Position numbers and translations under genes: made by a program. A stretch of 64,000 bases of DNA from Thereva unica (lineage: Eukaryota > Arthropoda > Insecta > Diptera > Therevidae), in assembly GCA_949987705.1 (NCBI GenBank), contig OX465281.1, forward strand, positions 80,380,543 through 80,444,542. The letters run 5' to 3'. Below, piece after piece: positions 32,951-43,768 of this stretch. The notes beneath the pieces were generated by a model. It did no database searches. It was not told where the DNA came from and worked only from the letters and a program-made list of their open reading frames with translations. Every line of letters begins with the position of its first letter. Position 1 is the first letter of the stretch.

Positions 32951-34639
32951 GTTATGTCATCATTATCAGTTATCGGAAATATGTGAAGTGCGCAAGACCA
33001 AATATGCACGCACACAAACCCAATTCGAGGAAAACTGCAGTGCGCATGCACCAATCCCAAATTTTTCGAGAACAGAAATTATTCCGGATTTTGGTTCTCT
33101 TATATGCAGGTATATAGTTTCAAGTGAAGCTAATTAATGCGCATTAAAAATTAAATATATTTGACGCCTAATTTGAAAACCCAGCTTCTAAATTCGAATT
33201 TCCCAAGAGTTTATGAGTTTATGTAATTCGAATTTTCCAAGAGTTTGTATAGTCTTCAGCTTTTTTCGTAATTGATTCCAACAAAAACGCAAAGGTCAGT
33301 GGTCTTAAGCTCTATCCCGATGAATAAAAAGGAAGCGGCTAACATTACTATTAAATTATCTGCCAACAAAGAATTAATTAGATAATTACATGTCAACACC
33401 TTGCCAATGCACATGTAATTAGGTAATAAATTGTGAACACACATGCAATTGGGTATTTAACTATCAACACAGCACAGCTGTTAATCAAATTGCTTGATTG
33501 GCCTCAATCGGCGCAATAACCTCTTGGCGCTCACGCTCAACCTACGCGACGAAGTATAGACAGCGAGCAATAATAATAAGAGTGATGAGCTAGAACAAAT
33601 TTTCAAAAATGTTTCATTGCCCTTGAGATCAGCTGATAAAAATTTCAATGCGAGTGAAAAAGTCGAAATATCACAGAAGTAATATCTATGATAAAAGGAG
33701 GCAGCATTACTTTCACACTACACGCAATGTGTACGAAAGAAAGATAAAAAATGAAGGGGAAGTACGAGTGAATAATAAGGGACAATACAAGTGTAATCAA
33801 GTAACGCGAATGCTGTACCAACACGAAATATAACCGCATACGTACTCAAATTCTATACCGCCACGTGCTCTGTTTCCACCCTGCCTCCATTTGAATGTAA
33901 ACATTGCAATAGGAAGTGGAAGGAAAATTTCTCTTTCGTTCATACTCTTGTGCTTTTTGCATAGAACATATCTTCATCGCGTATTTGTTAATATTTGTTT
34001 TGAATTTTTCCTTAATGTTATTGCTTATTTCTTCTTTCATATGTTTAACTCTTTTACTTGTCCTTGAGCTCTACCCTCTCTCTGGTATAGATTTTTTCAA
34101 GCCCCGTGACACAAACAATTTGAGCAGTTCTGCGCACCTCGATGCCAAATTTTATAAATATTGCTCTATCATTTCCCCTCTTTTTAGTTAAAACGGCAGC
34201 AAACACAGAAAAAACTGAACAAAATAATTTGGGAAGGGCTGCGCGCATGAGAAATGAATAAAGTTAATTTATCTTTATATGTGTTGAGCAGAGCTTTTCA
34301 ACACATGTAAATCTCCTGTTTAACCAAGGGAGTTTATTCATCATAATAAACATAATTTTACTAAAATTATGCGAAATATTTCTCATGCCTATATTTAAAA
34401 AAATTTAATAAAAAAAATTTTAACAAAATTTCTTTTGAATACATGAGCTTCTTCATTCACAAAACGATAGTTATCCGCAGTCGCAAGAAGCACAACCTCC
34501 CCGGGCAGAAGCGTGCATGCGACTGGCGGAAAACGTCAACAATCTAGTAATCAAAGTGACAAAAACAGAAATTTCTTATTTTTTAGTAGAATTTGCTACA
34601 AATCATTTCTGTAGCAAATGTGTAAAATACAAAAACCTT
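32951..34639. other. Unassigned intron sequence with one repeat copy
   Basis: 33190 and 33227 carry a duplicated 'aattcgaatttcccaagag'-like segment. 33560-33665 is the uninterrupted version of the repeat split at 15780/16358. Short frames near 33645-34248 have no domain. Otherwise nothing recognised. Confidence 0.45.
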
Positions 34640-35070
34640 AAAATAAAAAAATGTATAAAAAATAAATGGTTAAAAAAAATTTTTAAAAAAAATTCTTTTC
34701 ATTAACTAAAAAATATACTGAAAAGTAAAAAATAAAAAATATTTTAAAGAAAGCGTGAAATTTCAATTTTAATGAAAAAGTTAATTAAAAGAATGGCGCA
34801 TTTTTCATCAAAAATTGAAAATATAACTGTAAATCGCGTGAGATTTACAATAACCGTCAATTTTTTGCTTTGTTAATTTCAAATTCTAACAAAATTTTTT
34901 GATGAAAAATGCGCCATTCTTTTAATTAACTTTTTCATTAAAATTGAAATTTCACGCTTTCTTTAAAATATTTTTTATTTTTTACTTTTCAGTACGTTTT
35001 TTAGTTAATGAAAAGAATTTTTTTTAAAAAATTTTTTTAACCATTTATTTTATTTTCTACTTTTTAGTTT
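34640..35070. repeat. Foldback segment, copy 2
   Basis: Arms about 34690-34800 and 34905-35035 are inverted repeats of each other ('gaaagcgtgaaatttcaatt' against its complement), and the block matches 4441-4880. The centre is 'ctgtaaatcgcgtgagattt'. Confidence 0.8.
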
Positions 35071-36510
35071 ATTATATGTATTCCGCCATTTTATGATGGC
35101 AATTCTATTAGATTTAAAAGTACGTCACACAGTTTACTGTATTCATTTGATACCCATGTCGTGGGCTCGGTGGAACATAATTGCAAAAACGGCCGCCATC
35201 TCGGAACCGTCTTCTTGATTTTTTTACAAAAAGGTCAGATTACATTTAGTACTTATACATGATGAGTTGAACTCAAGTTGAACCCAAGTCTAACTACATG
35301 TAAACGGGAGTCGAGTTGGGTTAAGGTTGATTGAACTCGACTCAGCTCTGCTACCTGGGTTTAGTTGAAATTATGCATACGGACATGAGTTCAGTATTTG
35401 AGTAGTTGAATTTAGTTGGCAGCAGCATGTCTGTGTTTGTTTGTGATTTTTTGTAACGTGTATTGCTTCTTTATTATCAACTCACCCTTAACTCAACTAT
35501 TCATCTCATCATTCATACACATTAACCACCCGAACTACGAGTGTGTGCAAAATTGGAAGTTGATCGGTTATATTTTCTACTTTTTAGTCTATTATAAGCT
35601 TTCCGCAATTTAGTGCTGGCCGCCATTTTGAATTTGGAATGACGCCACATAGCTTATTGTGTTCTACCTGTCATATCCTTTCATTTGATACCCATGTCAG
35701 AGGGCCGCGGAGCACAATTTCAAAAATCGGGCGCCATTTTGGAACCGCCATCTTGATATTTTTACAAAATGGCCAGATTGCATTGTCACCCAAACTAAAC
35801 GTGTATGCAAAATTTCAGCTCTATCCGAAACCGGGAAGTGGGTCAAATTTAACTTCCAAGATTTGACGACAAACAGTGTAAGTGTTGGCCGCCATTTTGA
35901 ATTTGGAATGACGCCACATAGCTTATTGTGTTCTACCTGTCATATCCTTTCATTTGATACCCATGTCAGAGGGCCGCGGAGCACAATTTCATAAATCGGG
36001 CGCCATTTTGGAACCGCCATCTTGATATTTTTACAAAATGGCCAGATTGCATTGTCACCCAAACTAAACGTGTATGCAAAATTTCAGCTCTATCCGAAAC
36101 CGGGAAGTGGGTCAAATTTAACTTCCAAGATTTGACGACAAACAGTGTAAGTTAAATAAAAGAATTTCGCCATTTTGGAACCGCCATCTTGATATTTTTA
36201 CAAAATGGCCAGATTGCATTGTCATCCAAACTAAACGTGTATGCAAAATTTCAGCTCTATCCGAAACCGGGAAGTGGGTCAAATTTAACTTCCAAGATTT
36301 GACGACAAACAGTGTAAGTTAAATAAAAGAATTTCGCCATTTTGGAACCGCCATCTTGATATTTTTACAAAATGGCCAGATTGCATTGTCATCCAAACTA
36401 AACGTGTATGCAAAATTTCAGCTCTATCCGACACCGGGAAGTGGGTCAAATTTAACTTCCAAGATTTGACGACAAACAGTGTAAGTTAAATAAAAGAATT
36501 TAAAAAGGGG
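35071..36510 (+). repeat. Dispersed repeat copy 2, with tandem expansion
   Basis: Inverted partner of 3578-4440. A ~265-bp unit (starting 'ggccgccattttgaatttgg', ending 'gacgacaaacagtgtaag') occurs twice in full (35619-35884, 35885-36150), then two 5'-shortened units of ~167 bp follow (from about 36169 and 36335). The first locus has a single unit. The array carries at least ten GCCATTTT or GCCATCTT motifs, including four exact 'ccgccatcttg'. It lies 0.95-1.85 kb upstream of MED28 exon 2. Confidence 0.85.
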
Positions 36511-36899
36511 CGTTTTTCATTCATAATTTGTAAATTTTTTAAATAATCCTTGACCCGTAAAAATACACCTCTCTCTAGCAATACGCAGTCGTGACTATTT
36601 AAATGGCAGCGCGTGTTTTGAGCTAAATAAAGTTTGGTCCGAGCTTTTAAACATTTTTAAGAGCTTTGCTGGGGTAGATGCGGGGAATGTCACGACATTT
36701 GAAAAAATCTATACCTACTTGCACATGATATAAGTTTTGTTTTGAGAACTATTTCAGAACAAAGCATCATATTTCTGTTTGTACGAAATATGCGATTTTT
36801 GTTATGTCATGATTCAAAAATTAAACATATTTTTCATATTTTTTTGGCAATATTTATTTAAAATGTTCTGCCACTTAACTGGGCCAGGTTTAAATATTA
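36511..36899. other. Unassigned intron sequence
   Basis: No coding or repeat signal recognised. Confidence 0.4.
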
Positions 36900-37303
36900 A
36901 GCTGGAAGTACATAATTGCATTGCGTTGCATGAATGCGTTGACAGGTCAATTTCACACTGAATATTTCAATGATGGCAGACCTATTAATGCTTCACTACC
37001 TTCAATTCTTCGCAATGCAATGCAACAGTTGTTAACTTTCAACTTTTACGCATACGACGCATTCAATATTGGTTTTTTTTTTTTTTTGTAAAAATATTAT
37101 TAGGTCGGATTAACTCAGTAATATATTAAAAATGGATTTTGATGAGGTATTCAACACGAATTCAACATAAATTCAAATTTCAAAACGCATTTAAGTGCCG
37201 ACACGCAACGCATTAATGTGTCACATCCATATAATGCAACGAATCGCAGTAAAACCCACTCAAGTATTGCAATGCAATGCAACGCAATTATGTACTTCCA
37301 GCT
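36900..37303. mobile_element. 404-bp MITE with TTA duplication (PIF/Harbinger-like)
   Basis: Ends 'agctggaagtacataattgc' and 'gcaattatgtacttccagct' are perfect inverted repeats, continuing with CATTGC/GCAATG-rich subterminal sequence. Flanked by TTA at 36897-36899 and 37304-37306, the duplication expected for PIF/Harbinger. It ends 161 bp before MED28 exon 2. Non-coding; internal T-run near 37073-37087. Confidence 0.9.
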
Positions 37304-37464
37304 TTACTTGTGTTGGCGTTAGCAATTCATTCCTCTTTCTACTTTATTTTCGACTAGAGCTTGCTGTGCGACGTTGCACTCTATGAATAAAAATAATAGA
37401 GCAGTCGACAGCACAAAGGGGCTTGACCTCTGAGCTCTAGTCTTCCACATAAAAATAAACCTAG

Positions 37465-37749
37465 GCCTGTCTTCATACTTTGACAAAACAAGAGTCCAGT
37501 ACTGGCATTACCAAAGAAGAAATTGAGTTTGAAGTTCAACAAACAGCTAATAAGTTTATTGATGTTGCCCGACAAATGGAAACTTTCTTTCTTCAAAAAC
37601 GTTTCGTTGTTTCTACTTTGAAACCTGAAATGCTGCTTAAGGATGAAAATTTCGAATTAAGACTTGAAATTAATAGAAAGGAAGTCTTAATAAATAAACA
37701 CTATGCACGCCTAGAAGATTGGAAATCTCTTTTGTTTGATCAGCAACAG
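37465..37749 (+). CDS. MED28: Mediator subunit 28, exon 2 (core)
   Basis: 95 codons, phase 0 at both ends, between acceptor cctAG (37463-37464) and donor GTACTA (37750). It encodes the conserved helical core of MED28: 'TLTKQESSTGITKEEIEFEV', 'NKFIDVARQMETFFLQKRFV', 'STLKPEMLLKDENFELRLEI', 'NKHYARLEDWKSLL'. The VARQMExFFLQKR stretch is diagnostic of the family. These helices form the coiled-coil bundle by which MED28 contacts other head-module subunits (family knowledge). The only exon with strong family signal; no stop or shift. Confidence 0.9.
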
Positions 37750-37800
37750 GTACTAATATTAGAAAAGTTAACCTTCAAATTAAAAACTTCTATAATTTAG

Positions 37801-38010
37801 GGTTATGGCAAGGCAGTGTCTTCTCAAGTTGAATCAAGAACAATAAATAACCCTTCCAACTCTATGACAATGCTATCAAACATGTCAGAAACAACGGGTA
37901 TGAACAATTTAGGAATGCCTGCTGCAATTCAGGTGCAGCTACAGCAACTGCAAACGCAACAACAGCAGCTTATGCAGACACAGCAGATTCATCATCTGCA
38001 GCAAATGCAG
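37801..38010 (+). CDS. MED28: Mediator subunit 28, exon 3 (Gln/Met-rich)
   Basis: After a 51-bp intron (37750-37800; donor GTACTA, acceptor aatttAG), 70 codons continue in phase 0. The segment is Ser/Asn/Met-rich, then glutamine-rich ('QVQLQQLQTQQQQLMQTQQI'), like the low-complexity C-terminal region of fly MED28. A consensus donor GTAGGA follows at 38011. Read-through would add 24 unrelated codons to a stop at 38080-38082. I infer a further exon, not found before 64000. Running total 185 codons, near the usual fly length, so the last exon is probably short. Confidence 0.8.
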
Positions 38011-38085
38011 GTAGGACTTTCAAGTATTTATTTAATTTCATTTCATTGCGTTTCAAATTGGAGTAAAGTTAAAATAACGTAGTAA

Positions 38086-38498
38086 CAAAGATAACTCAGA
38101 AAGATACGACACTGTAATCCTTTCTGTGCGAAGAAAAAGGAAAGTAAAAATCTATGATCTTCTGTCTATTCATATACACGCTCCGGAATGGCGAGATGGC
38201 GGAGCAACGGCAAACTACACAAACACATGCAGAGCTGGAAGTACAAGAAGATGGTACATGAATTCACACAAGCAAAATAAAAGTCCAGACGGCACAAAAA
38301 ATTGCGGAGAAGAGAAATCAGTGCGTCTCTTTCGCACTTCGTGAAATAACATTTCTTTATTTACCCTTTCTTTCTTCGATTTTTTTTTTGTTTTTAAATT
38401 GAATTTTGTCTCGCTTGCACCTTGTCGATTGATATATTCACTCGCAAGGGAGCTTATGGGAAATTTTGAGAGTGTCGTATCTTTGTGGGTAATCTTTG
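38086..38498. mobile_element. 413-bp MITE with 7-bp duplication
   Basis: Inverted ends begin 'caaagataactcagaaagat' and, in reverse complement of the right end, 'caaagattacccacaaagat', both followed by 'acgacact' (24 of 28 matching). 'gtagtaa' flanks both sides (38079-38085 and 38499-38505). Lies in the intron after MED28 exon 3. Open frames inside are not coding. Superfamily uncertain (7-8 bp duplications suggest hAT-like). Confidence 0.8.
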
Positions 38499-38505
38499 GT
38501 AGTAA

Positions 38506-38839
38506 TATTAAAATACATATGTTTTAAGCTTTTTATTGATGTTGTTTGTAACTTGGTTAAGAAACAAGCCTTTCGCAGACCGCATGAAAGCCAAGTTTTT
38601 ATAGATCCAGGACATTTTGGTGAAGTAATTTAATATTTGGTCAAATATTAGAATTTAAAAATAATTTGGCTTTGGTGTTTTAAATATACATACTTAGCAT
38701 ATTTACTAGGAAATGAAATGTTGAAATAAACTTTTTTTGGGTGATGTAATGGGTCTAAAGGTGCCGCGGCCACTAGCTTGGCCTGTAGTCCTACAACCCT
38801 ACCATCTCATATTTGTAGGCCAGGTTGCTTGAACAGTTT
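38506..38839. other. Unassigned sequence
   Basis: No gene or repeat recognised. A possible acceptor at 38818 followed by a short open frame does not resemble MED28. Confidence 0.4.
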
Positions 38840-40140
38840 GAGCGCGTCCACACCAAGGAAACATTGTGAAGGAAACAAATGTAAAACAGAATTTTTTTTA
38901 CAAAAGAAATGTTCTCCAAAGTTTCTAAAATATTTTGAATATGTTTGAAAAACATTTTTGAAACATTCGAAGAACTATTATACTACTATAGTAGAAGAAA
39001 TGAGGAAACGAATTTGATTCTGATTTGTTTCAGTGTTGTAAAATGTATTCGCCTGATCACGCGGCACTATTTTCTGCTTCTTACGTAGTAATAAACATTT
39101 CTGCTAAAAAAAATAAAAGGAGAAGAACACTGCTCTACTCAAAGTGTTAATATGGTCTATGCAGGAGCATTCCTTTCTGAATGTAGCTTGCTGTCTTCCA
39201 AGCGTTCAGTCTATTGCCTCTCTTATCCTAGATAGTATGGGTAAAATTTTGCCCACAGTAGATAATAAACAAATACCCCTCCAGTTGTCACATTGTTAGG
39301 TCCCCATCTTTTGGATTTTGACTATGCTACCTTCCGTCCAATCCTCCGCAAAGTTACAGGTGCTCCATGCTATTCACAGGATTAGATGTATCACATCTAC
39401 TATTAGGCTTAAGTCAATTTCCAGCAACTATGGCCGTATGCCATCTTTTCCAGCACCTATATCATTAGCCATTGCATGAATTGCGGTTGGGATTTTTGTC
39501 TTAGATGGTGCACGAGTGGTGATTGTTATTTGCTGTGCATTGTTAAATTTTCATATAAAAATCAAGCATTAAAAGCGCTTTCTTTAGGACATGCTTTTTA
39601 GTAGAATGCTTTCTTCTTTTTACGATTGAAAAAAACTCCAACTTATAATTACAATCAATAAATAAACCCAAGTTCAATGTGAGTTTTCTAAAATGAATGA
39701 CATTTTTCTCATTTGTACCCTGAGCTTTGGCTTAGTAAAACTACTGTGAAACAGTAAAATAAGTTGAGCGAAAGCTTGAGGGAACACTGTGAAACTGGGC
39801 ATAAGTGACCTTAAGATCGATGATCTTAGCGGCTTTAGAAAATATACGCGAATTTCTTCTAATGATTTTGAGTGTTTTGAGAATTTAATGGGGCCAAAAC
39901 ACAATAGAAACATTCATTGTTATCAACTTCAAATGGAAAACACTGGGTAAACATTTCTGTTTCCAGAAGCTTAAAAAATCACGTACACACCAAAGAAACA
40001 GTGACGGGTATTTCTCAAATATTTCAAAAATGTTTCTGAATTATTATTGAACGTTTTAAAAATATTTAAAAAATGTGTCGGATGCAAGTTTGCTTTAAAA
40101 ATTTTTTGTTTCAAAAAAGTTTCTTTGGTGTGGACGTGCC
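38840..40140. mobile_element. 1.3-kb TIR element with nested RT relic
   Basis: 'gcgcgtccacaccaaggaaac' (38843) is inverted at 'gtttctttggtgtggacgtgc' (to 40137). Subterminal sequence on both sides is rich in 'gtttctaaaa' and 'atatttc'-type blocks. It contains a decayed LINE fragment at 39090-39500. No transposase is recognisable. Confidence 0.75.
39090..39500 (-). pseudogene. LINE reverse transcriptase relic
   Basis: Minus-strand translation near 39300-39130 gives 'CDNWRGICLLSTVGKILPIL', 'RIREAID', then after a stop 'TLGRQQATFRKECSCIDHIN', matching the RT signature NWRGI.LL...QQAGFR.GRSC.DHI. It has several stops and shifts. The clade is different from the other LINEs in the window; RTE- or R4-like is possible. 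Confidence 0.7.
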
Positions 40141-40227
40141 TTATAGCCTCATGACACTGGCTTTATCGTAGGCTGAAAATGCTGCCTTTATATGCTGAAA
40201 ATGACGAAATCTGTTATACTGTGTTAC

Positions 40228-40345
40228 AGAGATAGCATTTTTTTTATGTGATAAACTAGAGGCTTAGGGGAAGCCCCTTTGTACTGTTCGACAATCTATT
40301 TTTTTCGTATAGAATGTCGAACAGCGGCTCTAGCCGGAAGATTTT
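40228..40345 (-). mobile_element. SINE-1 tail half (minus strand)
   Basis: Starts with poly(T) (minus-strand poly(A)) then 'gaggcttaggggaagcccct', 'ttgtactgttcgac' and 'gtcgaacagcggctctagcc'. It continues at 43769-44103, interrupted by a LINE. 'atagca' before the poly(T) (about 40228-40233) and 'atagcat' after the head (44106-44112) look like the SINE's target duplication. Confidence 0.8.
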
Positions 40346-43300
40346 TTTTTTTTATGTGGCAGTGCTAAGCTTAGGAGTCACCCTTTGTACTACTAGTCCG
40401 TCATGTCATTTGTCACGTCATGGTGCAATGTCTAGCAGTAAGCTTAGTACGGGGGAGGGATGAGGGGGGGGGGTATAGGTTAAGGATTAAAAGGTACAGG
40501 GGGGTATTGAAGAAGGTGGTGATGAACCCTGCGTTTGAACTCTTGGATGTTGTAGGAGTTCGGAAATACTGACTGCGAGAGGTTATTCCACAGTCGAGTT
40601 GTTCTATTAACAAACGAATTCATATCTTGTTGAGTGCGTGAAAGGGGTAGTTGCAGGTGAAGGGAATGAGACGAGTGGGCTAATCTGGTGTTGCGGGTAT
40701 AAGATTGCCGTGGAGGCAGGAGAGCGTTTAACTCGGAGGAACAGTCACTATGATAGTAGCGATAAAATTTTGTCAGTGCTGCGGTGGCTCAAGGGGTCGA
40801 TGGTGGAGCAGGCGGTGTCGTCATCAATTAATTTGAGCGCCCTTTTTTGCACTTTATCTAACCATGCCAAGGTGGTTATTGGGGCGCCGCCCCAAACGAG
40901 GGAGTTATATTCGAGAAGAGGCCGAATGTAGGATTTATAGATAACAGCACGGGCCGATGGCTGGAGGAGGAACTTGCACCTCTTAAGAAATCCCAAGCAC
41001 TGGGATGCTTGTTTGGCGATTTGGAATATGTGATCATTCCATCGCAAGTCTTTCGCTAATGTCACGCCTAAGATGTGCAAGGATGGGTCGGCCATTAGTT
41101 GAACTCCATCCACTCTCAAGGGTGAAGAGGTGTTGAGCTTCTTTTTGGAGATGAGACAGTACTTGGTTTTGGAGGGGTTGAATTTGACACGATTCTTTTT
41201 TCCCCACTCTATAATAAGTTCAATGTCGTTATTAATAGAGTTGAACATTAGTTCGCGATCATCAAGACAGGATCTGGCATGAGTCTGTCTTGTATCGAAG
41301 CTGTACGAGTAACGTAGAGTACCGTCGTCAGCGAAGCTGAGAAGTGGGTTGGAGGGGATTGAAAGAAGGTCATTTATAAATATGAGAAATAGGGCCGGTG
41401 ATAAAATTGACCCCTGGGGTACCCCCGCAGAGATCGTGTGGGGTGCGGATTTGACGCCATCCAATACCACTTTGATTGAACGGCCAGAAAGGAAACTCTC
41501 AATCCACTTCTGTAGAAGTGAGTCAACTCCAATAGCTTTGAGTTTAGCTAACAGGGCTGAGTGCCAAACTCTATCGAAAGCCTTGGAGATATCCAGAGCA
41601 ACCAGACTAGACTCACCGGATCCATGCAGGCTACGGCTGAGGTGTTCTGTAAGACAGACTAAAAGATCGCCAGTGGATCTTTTTCGTCGGAAGCCATACT
41701 GTCTGTCGTTTATGAGTAGATTGGATTCTAGATATCCCATAAGCTTTTTGTTGATTATCGTCTCCATGGTTTTGGAGAGAATAGAAGTAATTGCTATTGG
41801 GCGGTAATTGGAGGGATCGCTGGAATCACCTTTTTTCAGTATGGGCTGAACATGGGCAAGTTTCCAAGAGTCGGGATAAACTCCGGAGAAATATGACAGG
41901 GAAAATAATTTGCGCAGAGGTTTAGCCAAAGGTGAGGCGCATTGTTTTAAGACGATAGGGGGTATATTATCGGGTCCAGTGGATTTGTTGGCATCGAGCT
42001 CTTTGAGGCACCTGTACACCTCGCGAGTCCTGAAAAAAACCCTGTCCATTGAATGGGCCTTACGCTCGGAAACAGGGGGTAGCACATCAGTTTCGGGTAA
42101 AGAAGAATTCGAAGCGAACATAGATGCTAATAAATTGGCCTTGGATTTGCTGTCTGTTATTACCTTCTCATTGTGAATAAAGGAAGGGGTTGAAGTTGTA
42201 GTGAAATTATTCTTGATGGAACTTACCAAGGACCAGAAGTTTTTGCTACCGGAGGTTGCATTTAGGAGTTTATTTCTCAATTTGTTGTCAAATAAGGTTT
42301 TGACTTTCTTGATGGCGGTTTTACAAGAATTTCTTTGTTGTATGTACTCTAAACGGAGCGATTCACTCGGGAAGCTCTTGTACGCTCGGAAGGCGGCTTC
42401 TTTAGTTTTGATTGCATTCATACACTCCCGATTAAACCATCTGTTGGGCCTAGGCTTCACAGATTTGGTAGAATGGGGAATGAACAAATGCATTCCTGCC
42501 TGTATGATCCTGGTGATACGGATAGCGGCAGAGTTGGCGTTTCTATTCCGGAAACACAGATTCCAGTCTGTAGACTGGAAAAAATTAATAAGCCCCAGCC
42601 AATTGCCATACAGTTCTTCGAACTGGTTTGGGAGGGGTGGGAAATTCGAATGGGAAGTTAACACTGATTAGGCAGTGGTCTGAATTCCCGAGAGGTGAAT
42701 CAACTTCGACGGAGTAACGCGCTGGATGAGAAGTTAGAAAAAGATCAAGGAGATATCTTCCTTGATCAGCAACATCAGGGACTCTTGTGGGATGATCCAC
42801 AATTTGATGCAAGTTATTGATGTCTGCAAAGAGCTCGACGTCCTTGCCAGAAATACTGGTGCCATTTGAGTAAGTCAGCCATTTAACGTTGTGAACATTG
42901 AAATCACCCGCAACGATGATTTCACACTCAGGATTGGACGACAAAAATCCCGAGATTTGTTCGGAAATAGTATCAAAAGATAAGGTGGAGGCTTCGTTAC
43001 TTATGTTAGGGCTTCTGTATAGGAAGCAGAAGAATATGACGTGGCTTTGGAAAATGATTTTAATCCAAAGATAATTAAAATCTGAAGTTGTGCTTGAATG
43101 TATTTTATAATAAGCCACGTCGTCCCTAACATAAATGGCAATACCCCTATGGGGGGAGAGATTGTGCACTAAAGTGTACCCCGACACCTGGTAATAACCT
43201 AAGTCATTATCGGGTGATATTTGGGTTTCACTAAGTGCGAAGATTGGGGGTTTGTAATTAGATAAGTGTCACTCAACAAAAGAGAAATTCGCTTGAAGTC

Positions 43301-43768
43301 CACGAATGTTACAAAAGTCAATACCAAAACTTGACTTGTAACGGGACTTCGGTTGCGCGGGTTCAATCGCCACGTTCTCGGGAATATTTCCCGGCATTAC
43401 ATTTGCCGCAACCATCAGAGTCAATAAAATTTGTCCTCGTCAAAGTGTTATGCCTTTTGAGACGGGGCAAATTTCATCGACCGACAGATTTTAGCCGCGG
43501 CACCTGCTGGACCGAGATGCGAGAGAGGGTAGGGAGCAAGGGTACTTACTTGCGCCGTTCGTCGGTCCGGTCGTGTCTAGTGAAGGGTGGCGCTCGTGTT
43601 TTTATTTTCACTATTGTTGTTGTTTTTTTTAAGTGTTTTTTGTGCACGTTTTCTGTTAGTTATATCCGCACTTTTTTCACACTTTTTGTTTTTTTTTTCG
43701 TTATCGGCGCGTTTTACTGGGACCGGAACAGCACACGTCCGTCCACTTTGCTGTCCTAGCCCAAACTT
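40346..43768 (-). mobile_element. CR1/Jockey-like LINE, probably full length (copy 3)
   Basis: 3' end poly(T) at 40346; 3' UTR with 'aagcttaggagtcacc' and 'ctttgtactactagtccg'. The 5' end at about 43768 joins SINE sequence, with a short 'tctt' shared on both sides, so the element sits inside a SINE. The 5' UTR (about 43440-43768, minus) is A-rich, and one long ORF carries EN and RT. About 3.4 kb. Damage: a stop near 43275 and frame changes near 42640 and 40760. Confidence 0.85.
40480..43430 (-). pseudogene. LINE EN-RT ORF, three lesions
   Basis: Minus strand. A likely ATG lies near 43420; 'FGIDFCNIRGLQANFSF' follows, then a stop near 43275. The endonuclease frame (43187-42585) has 'RGIAIYVRDDV', 'EIIVAGDFNVHNVKWL' and 'SPLGNSDHCLISVNFPF' (GDFN and SDH catalytic motifs). 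After a frame change near 42640 the 638-codon frame (42664-40748) has 'DANKSTGPDNIPPIVLK', 'AHVQPILKKGDSSDPSNYR', 'RQYGFRRKRSTGDLL', 'LVALDISKAFDRVWH', 'GVPQGSILSPALFLIFINDL' and 'LSFADDGTLRYSY'. The C-terminus is in another frame from about 40760. Same family as 11662-13845. Confidence 0.85.

Larger units (their letters stand above)
15034..37464 (+). other. MED28: MED28 intron 1, 22.4 kb, TE-filled
   Basis: Donor GTACAT at 15034; acceptor ...aaacctAG at 37463-37464 with a weak pyrimidine tract. The intron holds a Tc1 remnant, two copies of a ~1.4-kb direct repeat, a 1-kb foldback, two Helitrons, an RTE LINE, a CR1/Jockey fragment, several MITEs and a GCCAT-rich tandem array. No other exon could be recognised inside; since exons 1 and 2 join in phase 0 at a conserved position, none is required. 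Confidence 0.75.

Noticed and set aside
38818..38873. Candidate last exon of MED28 after an acceptor-like TTTGTAG
   Set aside because: The frame fits phase 0 for 16 codons but the residues do not resemble MED28 and overlap the terminal repeat of a TIR element.
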